DNA from: Flectobacillus sp. BAB-3569
GTDB lineage: Bacteria > Bacteroidota > Bacteroidia > Cytophagales > Spirosomataceae
Reading direction: 5' to 3'
Assembly: GCF_002270355.1 (NCBI RefSeq)
Contig: NZ_NJFZ01000019.1
Span: forward strand, 62,049 to 126,048
DNA length: 64,000 nt
Shown: one piece after another, positions 10,313 through 17,018 of the stretch
Layout of the letters: each line of letters opens with the position of its first letter
Numbering within the stretch: position 1 is the first letter of the stretch
The notes under the pieces: model-generated
Database searches by the model: none
The model's input: the letters and a program-made list of their open reading frames with translations, nothing else
Told to the model about the DNA's origin: nothing
Made by a program: the position numbers and the translations under genes

Positions 10313-11467
10313 ATGAATACGCTTCAACATGTAAGTATTTATTTTCCGAATAAACTGGTATTTGGTAGCGGTGTTATCAACCAAATCGCCGAAGAATTAA
10401 GCGGATATAATGCCCAAAAAGTTTTATTAGTTACAATAGAACCTATCCTAAAAGCCTTAGAACCGCTTTTAGCAGATATAAAAGCTCGACAAATCGAAGT
10501 ACAGATTGATACTAGTATTGTTCAAGAACCTACTTTCGAAGACTTTTTTACTTTAATGAAAAAAGTAGAGCCTTTCAACCCAGATGTAGTGCTCGGAATC
10601 GGTGGGGGAAGTGTGCTCGATATAGCCAAATTGGTAGCAGCTCAGCTTGACAATCCTCAAGAATTAAGAGAATATGTTGGCATTGGTTTGTTAAAACAAA
10701 GAGCCAAAAAGCTCATTTGTGCACCAGCCACCGCAGGAACAGGAAGCGAGGTTTCACCTAATGCTATTTTGGTAGATAATCTTGACAATCAGAAAAAAGG
10801 CATTATTAGTCCTTATCTAGTTCCAGATGCTGTATATGCTGACCCTTTGTTAACGGTAAGTGTACCTGCAAGTATCACAGCAGCTACGGGACTTGATGCC
10901 CTTACGCATTGTTTGGAAGCCTATACCAACAAATTTGCTAATCTGTTTATCGATATGTATGCTTATGAAGGAATGAAGTTGATTGGAGCGCATATAGTCG
11001 AAGCTGTACAAAATGGCAATAACGAGCACGCCAGAGTACAGGTAGCTATGGGCAGTTTACTTGGAGGTTTTTGTTTAGGGCCTGTCAACACGGCTGGGGT
11101 GCATGCTTTGTCTTATCCTTTGGGAAGTTTATATCACTTACCACATGGTTTGTCAAATGCCCTTTTGCTTCCCTATGTAATGGAATACAATCTTGTGGCA
11201 GCACCCGAACGATATGCCAAAGTAGCAGAAGCACTTGGTTGCGAACCCGTGGCGGATTCGCTCGAAATGGCAAAGTCTGGCGTAGCCAAAGTGCGAGAAC
11301 TAATCAAGGCTTGTGGTATTCCTGCTACCTTACGTGAGGTAGGTGTGGCACATGAAGATATTCCTCAAATGGCGAAGGATGCCCTAAAAATTCAACGGTT
11401 ATTGAAAAATAATCCAAGACCAATTGAGGAGTCTGACGCTATTCAAATTTTTGAAGCTGCCTTCTAA
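10313..11467 (+). CDS. Iron-containing (group III) alcohol dehydrogenase
   Basis: I start at the ATG at 10313 (MNTLQHVSIYFPNKLVFGSG); the frame opens upstream but overlaps the previous gene. 384 residues, cytoplasmic. NAD-binding GIGGGSVLD at 95-103, AGTGSEV at 141-147, and all four metal ligands of the family: Asp195 and His199 in GLDALTHCLEAY, His264 in GVHALSYPLG and His278 in LPHGLSNALLLP. The spacing is nearly identical to lactaldehyde reductase FucO. Likely reduces an aldehyde left by the aldolase encoded next, or oxidises a sugar-derived alcohol; lactaldehyde from 6-deoxysugars is a reasonable guess. The gene sits 208 bp before the aldolase, separated by a dispersed repeat. Confidence 0.88.
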   Translation: MNTLQHVSIYFPNKLVFGSGVINQIAEELSGYNAQKVLLVTIEPILKALEPLLADIKARQIEVQIDTSIVQEPTFEDFFTLMKKVEPFNPDVVLGIGGGSVLDIAKLVAAQLDNPQELREYVGIGLLKQRAKKLICAPATAGTGSEVSPNAILVDNLDNQKKGIISPYLVPDAVYADPLLTVSVPASITAATGLDALTHCLEAYTNKFANLFIDMYAYEGMKLIGAHIVEAVQNGNNEHARVQVAMGSLLGGFCLGPVNTAGVHALSYPLGSLYHLPHGLSNALLLPYVMEYNLVAAPERYAKVAEALGCEPVADSLEMAKSGVAKVRELIKACGIPATLREVGVAHEDIPQMAKDALKIQRLLKNNPRPIEESDAIQIFEAAF

Positions 11468-11480
11468 ACTCCCCATTAGG

Positions 11481-11618
11481 GCTGTACGAAGGAAGATAAT
11501 ACCTATCCATTTCGGATATTGGACGTTGGATTTCGGAAGTGTAATCTACTATTTTTTGTAAAAAATAAAGGTATTTTTCCGACATCTGAAATCCCAAATC
11601 TGAAATAGTTTGAAAATC
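11481..11618. repeat. Dispersed foldback repeat A, copy 1
   Basis: Fills most of the spacer between the Fe-ADH and aldolase genes. It shares with 14123-14234 and 26223-26345 the order TGTACGAA, TATTTCGG-like arm, AAAAATAAAGGTATTTT centre, and CCAAATCTGAAATAG end. This copy has an extra CATTTCGGATATTGGACGTTGG block on its left side. Confidence 0.65.
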
Positions 11619-11675
11619 TCCCAATCATAAATCCTTAAATCAACTGTTCTCCATGAACACGATATAAACTACCCC

Positions 11676-12595
11676 ATGAGTATTCAAAAAAATATAGCGG
11701 AATAGTGGTACCAGCGGTAACGCCTCTGACTGAAAGTTTTCAGTTGGACCACGGTGCAGTCGAAAGCATGTTCGATAATTTTTACCGTAACCATGTTTTA
11801 CCTTTTATTCTTGGAACTACTGGTGAATCAGCATCTTTACCTTTTGAATTAAAGGCTGATTATGTAAGACAAGCAGGGAAAAATAAACAAAAAGGGACCA
11901 CATTATATGCTGGTATTGCCTCTAATTGCCTTGAAGAATCCATAGAGCTAACCAAAATTTGCGAACAAGCGGGAGTAGATGTGGTAGCAGCCACCTTACC
12001 CTCTTATTACGCACTGACTGAAAGTCAGATGAAACGATATTTTGAACAATTGGCAGATGCTATTCCGTTGCCATTAATCATTTATAATATTCCTGCAACA
12101 ACCCATAGTTCTGTTCCTCTACAAATCATTGACGACTTGAGCTATCACAGCAATATTATTGGTTTAAAGGACTCTGAAAGAAATGTAGAACGCCTTCATG
12201 AATCCCTTCATTTGTGGAAAGATAGACCAGACTTCAGTCATTTTATGGGTTGGGCAGCCAAATCGGCAGAAGCGATGTTGTTAGGCAGTGACGGTATTAT
12301 TCCTAGTACAGGAAACTTTATTCCTAGCATTTATCACGAAATGCAAGAGGCGGTGCTTCAAAACGATACCAACAAAGCCCTTCGTATGCAAGAGCTTTCG
12401 GATTTGTATGGAAGTTTATACCAAAAAGGTCGTACACTTGGCGAGTCGCTTTGGGCTTTAAAAGCATTGATGTCAACGCATCAGCTTTGCCAGCCAATTG
12501 TAATGCCTCCATTACAAGGTTCTTCGCAAGAAGATTTATTGCAACTAAAAGAGGCTTACGCACAAGCGCTAGAGAGTTTAGCATTGTCAGAGTAG
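11676..12595 (+). CDS. DHDPS/N-acetylneuraminate-lyase family aldolase (N-terminal -1 frameshift)
   Basis: The best start is ATG at 11676, but its frame stops after nine codons. Adding one A to the A7 run at 11686-11692 gives MSIQKKYSGIVVPAVTPLTE, exactly the family's N-terminus, and a 306-residue protein. Without repair the only start is GTG at 11705. TIM-barrel class I aldolase: GTTGESASL substrate loop, catalytic Tyr in LIIYNIP, Schiff-base Lys in IIGLKDSE. Members cleave or make 2-keto-3-deoxy acids (KDG, KDO-like, sialic acid) or form dihydrodipicolinate. Among sugar-acid genes it is probably a 2-keto-3-deoxy acid aldolase giving pyruvate plus an aldehyde, which the neighbouring Fe-ADH could reduce. 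A DapA role in lysine synthesis is unlikely here. Confidence 0.82.
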
Positions 12596-12597
12596 CA

Positions 12598-12716
12598 GTA
12601 GGCACTAGGCAACAGGCACAAGGCAAAGAGTGTTAAAAAGTTTTTAACGACCACGGACATGCATTTTTCCCATAGCTCACCGCCGAAAACCGATACCTGA
12701 AAGCTTAAAGCACAAT
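12598..12716 (-). repeat. Dispersed intergenic repeat D, copy 1 (inverted relative to copies 2 and 3)
   Basis: On the minus strand it reads like 47591-47716 and 59434-59540: a GGTATCGGTTTTCGGCGGTG block, then a GGGAAAAATGCATG-like block, then CTCTTTGCCTTGTGCCTGTT and GCCTAG. It begins 3 bp after the aldolase stop codon and fills most of the 187-bp spacer. The remaining bases 12741-12780 hold the short repeat also seen at 6272-6303. Confidence 0.7.
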
Positions 12717-12782
12717 CTTAAACTTTATCTGGTGTACTAACTTAAATCACAATTCAACATTAAAAATTCTGCATTAGTACTT

Positions 12783-13811
12783 ATGTCAGCATTACCAATT
12801 ATCGGAATCACCATGGGGGATCCAGCCAGTATTGGACCCGAAATCGCTATAAAAGCCTTATTAGATCAGAGTATTTACCAAACTTGTCGCCCGCTATTGG
12901 TGGGTAGCGCCAGTGTTTTTACCCATATTATTAATTTATTAGGTCTCGAAGCTACGATCAATCCTATTAAATCGGTAAAAGAGGCGCAGTTCCAATTTGG
13001 ACAAATTGATGTTTATGACTTGGACAATGTGGATATGGAAACTTTGCGCTTTGGCGAAATATCAGCCATGTGCGGAGAGGCCTCTTTTCAAGCGGTAAAA
13101 ACCGTTATTGAACTAGCCTTGGCCAATGAAATTGACGCAACAGTAACAGGACCTATCAACAAAAAGTCTATCAACGAAGCTGGTCATCATTTTGCGGGAC
13201 ATACCGAAATTTATGCGCATTACACCAATACAAAAAAATATGCCATGCTTTTGGTTGAGGATAAACTAAAAGTTATTCATGTATCCACGCACGTATCCTT
13301 GCGCCAAGCTTGTGATTTGGTGAAAAAAGAACGTATTCTACAAGTAACAGAATTGCTACATACAGGCATGAAACGTTTGGGCGAAACCAATATGCGTATT
13401 GGTATTGCAGGGCTAAATCCGCATGCGGGCGACTCTGGTCTGTTCGGTACAGAAGAAGCAGAGGATATTGCGCCAGCAGTTGAAGAAGCTTTGAGTTTAG
13501 GATACGAAGTAGAAGGACCTGTTCCGCCAGATACCTTGTTTGCCAAAGCTGCAACTGGTTATTATGGTGGGGTAGTAGCGATGTATCACGACCAAGGACA
13601 TATCCCCTTCAAACTTACTGGTTTTAGATGGAATGCCGAAAAAGGTCAAATGGATAGCGTAAAAGGCGTAAACATCACGCTAGGTTTACCCATTATCCGT
13701 ACATCGGTAGACCATGGAACGGCTTTTGAAATTGCAGGAAAAGGCATCGCTAGTCCTGACGCTATGACTTTGGCTATCGAAAGTGCTATTCAATTGAGTA
13801 AGAATAAGTAA
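12783..13811 (+). CDS. pdxA2: PdxA2-type 4-phospho-D-threonate/erythronate dehydrogenase
   Basis: 342 residues, cytoplasmic. The N-terminus ITMGDPASIGPEIAIKAL is the PdxA2-style opening. Metal and phosphate site motifs follow: TGPINKKSINEAG, FAGHTEIYA, AGLNPHAGDSGLFG, and MYHDQGHIPFK (metal-binding His), ending in RTSVDHGTAFEIAGKGIA. PdxA2 enzymes oxidise 4-phosphorylated C4 acids such as D-threonate 4-phosphate, with decarboxylation to dihydroxyacetone phosphate, and pair with DUF1537 kinases. That kinase is the next gene, so this is far more likely to be PdxA2 than the vitamin B6 enzyme. Gene order PdxA2 then kinase matches the published D-threonate pathway. The 439-bp spacer to the kinase is full of repeats, so the two may have separate transcript processing. 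Confidence 0.85.
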   Translation: MSALPIIGITMGDPASIGPEIAIKALLDQSIYQTCRPLLVGSASVFTHIINLLGLEATINPIKSVKEAQFQFGQIDVYDLDNVDMETLRFGEISAMCGEASFQAVKTVIELALANEIDATVTGPINKKSINEAGHHFAGHTEIYAHYTNTKKYAMLLVEDKLKVIHVSTHVSLRQACDLVKKERILQVTELLHTGMKRLGETNMRIGIAGLNPHAGDSGLFGTEEAEDIAPAVEEALSLGYEVEGPVPPDTLFAKAATGYYGGVVAMYHDQGHIPFKLTGFRWNAEKGQMDSVKGVNITLGLPIIRTSVDHGTAFEIAGKGIASPDAMTLAIESAIQLSKNK

Positions 13812-13814
13812 AAA

Positions 13815-13955
13815 GAGGTTATTTGTTAATAGTATATCAGTTATTGGAATACACTCATAGTCAGAAGAATACTATTAAAGTGTAGTGTATAAGTAAGTAA
13901 AAGCCAAGATTAACCTTTTGATTACTAATATATTATAATAACTATTATACTATTA
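13815..13955. repeat. Dispersed A/T-rich repeat F, copy 1
   Basis: First part of the 439-bp non-coding stretch 13812-14250. The segment GGTTATTTGTTAATAGTATA and the following CATAGTCAGAAG resemble 38246-38340 (GGTTATTAGTTAACAGTATA, CATAATCAAAAGG). Both end in a TATACTATTAA block. No coding potential is seen. Confidence 0.5.
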
Positions 13956-13982
13956 ACCTGATTACTGGACAAAATTGAAGTT

Positions 13983-14033
13983 ACTAGTTCAAGACTTAGT
14001 CTTGGACTCATTTTTTAACAGTTTTAAACTGTT
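13983..14033. repeat. Dispersed double-palindrome repeat B, copy 1
   Basis: Contains ACTAGTTCAAGAC...GTCTTGGAC, an imperfect palindrome, then CAGTTTTAAACTG, a perfect one. The same pair in the same order occurs at 47387-47439 and 50477-50527. Confidence 0.7.
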
Positions 14034-14122
14034 TTTAAACATTCATTGAAAAAGTCTAAATACCTTTTCTCTTTTTGTCCAGTAATTAGACTGTTAACTA
14101 ATTACGTCTTGTTACGTACTTC

Positions 14123-14234
14123 TTGTACGAAAGATTGTAAGAACTATCTATTTCGGAAGTAAAGTAAAAAATAAAGGTATTTTACTTTTTTTCCGAAATC
14201 CTAAATCTGAAATAGTAAGAAATCCTTCGTACAA
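14123..14234. repeat. Foldback repeat A, copy 2, with terminal inverted repeats
   Basis: The most regular copy, 112 bp. Terminal inverted repeats TTGTACGAAAGATT (14123-14136) and AATCCTTCGTACAA (14221-14234) match at 13 of 14 positions. Inside are the arms TATTTCGGAAG and TTCCGAAAT and a central AAGTAAAA / TTTTACTT pair, so the whole element can fold into a long hairpin. It ends 16 bp before the DUF1537 start, which would place a large RNA hairpin in that gene's leader. It resembles a MITE; no transposase is present in the window. Confidence 0.7.
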
Positions 14235-14250
14235 TTCTAATTTTCTAATT

Positions 14251-15417
14251 ATGATTCTTGTCATTGCTGACGACCTCACTGGAGCTGCCGAAATAGCTGG
14301 AATTGGATTGAGATATGGGCTCAAGGTAAGAGTTTGTACAGAAATTATTCAAGAAGTAACAGAGGATTTATTGGTCATTTCGGCAGATACACGTTCTCTA
14401 ACTGAAAATCAAGCGGTTGCCAAAGTTGAGTATCTGATTAAAAGCAGTCAACAGTATAAGCCAAGTTTGATTTATAAAAAGATTGATTCGGTACTACGCG
14501 GTCATGTTTTGGCTGAAATTAAGGCGATTCAACAGGTTTTTAGTAAAAAAAATTGTCTAATTATTCCTACAAATCCATCCATGGGGCGGAAAATACAGGA
14601 TGGAAAATATTATGTAGGTGATAAATTAGCGCATGAAACCGCTTTTGCTCATGACCCTGAGTTTCCGATTCAGGATAGTGAGGTAATTAATATGCTTCGT
14701 GCCAAACCTACTGATCAGGTTCGTGTATTGGCACAACCAATTTTACCATTACAAGGAATAATAATCGCTGAAGTTGCACAGAAGGAAGATTTGACAAAAT
14801 GGGCCTCACAATGGGCAAAAATTGACCTATTGGTCGGCGGAGCTGAGTTCTTTGCCTCAATTTTGTCAAATTTAGGGTATAATCTTGTTGAAAAAATCTT
14901 TTCTCCTCAACAAACAGCCCTCGATTGTCTGTACGTCAGTGGAACGACTTTTAGTGATAGTGTAGAAAAAATACAAAACCATGCCCGACACAAAGGTGGT
15001 GTTTGCTATTTACCTCATGAATTAGTCAGACAACCCATTGACTCAGAAGAATTTAACCAATCGTTAAATCGTTGGGAAAGCGAAATAATTCAATGCTTTA
15101 GTCAACATAAGGTAGTCATAATTGCTGTTAAAAAACAGTTGGATACGACCCAAATAACGCCTGCTGAATTAGCTAAATTAATGGCTAAAGTTGTCAAAAA
15201 AGTATTGAATCAAGTACATTTAGCAGAAATACTCATCGAAGGAGGTGCTACGTCAGCCGCTATTTTGGCAGAAATTCCTTTACAAAACTTTCTTCCTACC
15301 GAAGAATTTGCTCAAGGGGTAATTCGTATGCAAAGCCTCGAACGTCCGAGTACCTATTTAACACTCAAACCAGGAAGTTACGCATGGCCACAAGCCGTAA
15401 CGTATGCTCAACTGTAG
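14251..15417 (+). CDS. DUF1537 four-carbon acid-sugar kinase (OiaK/DtnK family)
   Basis: 388 residues, cytoplasmic, slightly shorter than the usual 410-430. The N-terminal substrate domain begins MILVIADDLTGAAEIAG (DDLTGA at 7-12), and YKKIDSVLRGHVLAEI is the conserved K-x-D-S-x-L-R-G motif. The C-terminal nucleotide domain has LYVSGTTFSDSVEKI and ILIEGGATSAAILAE, where the usual GGET reads GGAT. The family phosphorylates acid sugars: D-threonate, L-threonate, D-erythronate, 3-oxo-tetronates and 3-oxo-isoapionate. With PdxA2 upstream the simplest reading is D-threonate or erythronate kinase. An RLP at 41346-42590 also opens the option of an OiaK-type role on 3-oxo-isoapionate. 19 bp ahead of the symporter gene. 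Confidence 0.85.
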   Translation: MILVIADDLTGAAEIAGIGLRYGLKVRVCTEIIQEVTEDLLVISADTRSLTENQAVAKVEYLIKSSQQYKPSLIYKKIDSVLRGHVLAEIKAIQQVFSKKNCLIIPTNPSMGRKIQDGKYYVGDKLAHETAFAHDPEFPIQDSEVINMLRAKPTDQVRVLAQPILPLQGIIIAEVAQKEDLTKWASQWAKIDLLVGGAEFFASILSNLGYNLVEKIFSPQQTALDCLYVSGTTFSDSVEKIQNHARHKGGVCYLPHELVRQPIDSEEFNQSLNRWESEIIQCFSQHKVVIIAVKKQLDTTQITPAELAKLMAKVVKKVLNQVHLAEILIEGGATSAAILAEIPLQNFLPTEEFAQGVIRMQSLERPSTYLTLKPGSYAWPQAVTYAQL

Positions 15418-15436
15418 AAAACATTACCACCAACCA

Positions 15437-16987
15437 ATGAACCATACATTACATGCCATTGACTATGGCATTATTTTGTTTTTTTTAGGATTGACGTTAT
15501 ACTTCGGTTTTATTTTCGCCAACAAACAAAAAACAACTCAAAATTATTTTCTTGCTAAAGGTAAAGTACCTTCTTGGGCCATTGGTATGTCCTTGCTGGC
15601 TACTCTTATCAGTAGTGTAACTTTTTTGGGATACCCCGGCGAAGGTTATTCTTCCAACTGGATTTTATTGGTACAAGGCTTAATGGTGCCTATTGTTTTG
15701 TTGGGAACGATATGGTTTATTGTGCCTATTTTCCGAAAAGTCATAGGGCTAAGTACCTACGAATACTTCGAAAAACGTTTTGGGCGCTTTGCTCGTTACT
15801 ACAGCTCTTCTTCATTTATCCTTCGTCAATTTTCGGGTATGGGAACGGTATTATTCCTCATGGCAATTGCATTGGGTAATCTTACTGGACAATCGCCTTT
15901 GTTAATCATGTTGGTGATTGGGGGAATTATCATTTTGGTCAATCTCAAAGGTGGTATCGAGGCCGTTATTTGGCTCGATGTATTCCAAGGTTTTATGTTG
16001 CTGGCCAGTGGTATTACCTGTTTGGTCGTTTTGATATATTCTATCAAAGGTGGATTTTCGGAGGCATGGCAAATTGCCTCTAGCAAAGGTCATACAGGCT
16101 TTGGCCCTTATGAGTTAGATTTAAGCAAATTGACTTTTATCGTGATGGTCATCAATGGTAGTTTTTATGCTATTCAAAAATATGGAACAGACCAAACTGT
16201 TGTTCAACGATATTTAACTGCCAAAACAGACCGTCAGGCTATCAGAGCCTCACTTATGGGTATTTTCTTAACCGTACCTGTTTGGATGATGTTTATGTTT
16301 ATTGGAACGCTACTTTTTGTATTTTACCAACAAAATACACTTCCTGAAAAGATACAAGCCGATGCCGTTTTTCCTTATTTCATGATGACTCAATTACCAA
16401 CTGGTGTAGTGGGTTTTATTCTCTCGGCATTAATTTCTGCTGCAATTTGTAGCTTAGGTGCCGACCTCAATTCATTGGCTGCAGTAGGCGTAGAAGATTA
16501 TTACAAAGTATTGCGTCCCAACCAAAGCGATGAAAGTTATCTGAAAGCCAGTAAATGGATTGTTGTTCTTTCAGGTGTCATTACCCTTCTTATTGGCGCT
16601 CTATATCTGAGCACTGGTAGCGAAGGCGTACTTGGAATTGTATTCACACTTTATGCAATATTTTCAGGGGGAATTGTTGGTATTTTCTTATTAGGTTTAC
16701 TCAGTAGTCGTGCCAATACACAAGGCGTAAATATTGGTATTTTTGTCTGTATTCTTTTTACTGCCTATGCTTTTTTGACATCTACTCAAATTGGATTAGG
16801 AGACCAAAAATCATTATTATTAGACCTAGGAGCGTATAATTTCCCACACCATAAACTCATGTTGGGCGTTTATAGTCACCTGATTGTGATTGTAGTAGGA
16901 TATGTGGCAAGTCTATTTTTTCCAGCACCTAACTGTGATAGAAATTTATTGCTAAAAGGTTGGTTTGAGGATAGAAAGAAAAAATAA
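15437..16987 (+). CDS. Sodium:solute symporter (SSS/SLC5 family)
   Basis: Start ATG at 15437 (MNHTLHAIDYGIILFFLGL), 19 bp after the kinase; the frame also overlaps it from 15404. 516 residues with about 13 hydrophobic helices. Family features: NYFLAKGKVPSWAIGMSLLATLISSVTFLGYPGEGY in the first helices, with the Ser/Thr-rich unwound region, GGIEAVIWLDVFQG, GTDQTVVQRYLTAK, and an ALISAAICSLGADLNSLAAV late helix. Imports a sugar, sugar acid or similar solute with Na+ across the inner membrane. Its place directly after an acid-sugar kinase suggests it carries the kinase's substrate or precursor. Confidence 0.9.
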   Translation: MNHTLHAIDYGIILFFLGLTLYFGFIFANKQKTTQNYFLAKGKVPSWAIGMSLLATLISSVTFLGYPGEGYSSNWILLVQGLMVPIVLLGTIWFIVPIFRKVIGLSTYEYFEKRFGRFARYYSSSSFILRQFSGMGTVLFLMAIALGNLTGQSPLLIMLVIGGIIILVNLKGGIEAVIWLDVFQGFMLLASGITCLVVLIYSIKGGFSEAWQIASSKGHTGFGPYELDLSKLTFIVMVINGSFYAIQKYGTDQTVVQRYLTAKTDRQAIRASLMGIFLTVPVWMMFMFIGTLLFVFYQQNTLPEKIQADAVFPYFMMTQLPTGVVGFILSALISAAICSLGADLNSLAAVGVEDYYKVLRPNQSDESYLKASKWIVVLSGVITLLIGALYLSTGSEGVLGIVFTLYAIFSGGIVGIFLLGLLSSRANTQGVNIGIFVCILFTAYAFLTSTQIGLGDQKSLLLDLGAYNFPHHKLMLGVYSHLIVIVVGYVASLFFPAPNCDRNLLLKGWFEDRKKK

Positions 16988-17018
16988 TACCATAATCAAT
17001 TCTCTGAACTTAAAGCTT

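Noticed and set aside
11676-12595. Lysine-pathway DapA
   Set aside because: It sits among sugar-acid genes with no other dap gene, and a second divergent family member lies nearby.
12783-13811. Vitamin B6 biosynthetic PdxA
   Set aside because: The MGDPASIGPE opening and the adjacent DUF1537 kinase indicate the PdxA2 catabolic branch; no PdxJ is present.
13812-14250. CRISPR-like array in the spacer before the kinase
   Set aside because: The repeats are single copies of three different dispersed families, not regularly spaced direct repeats.
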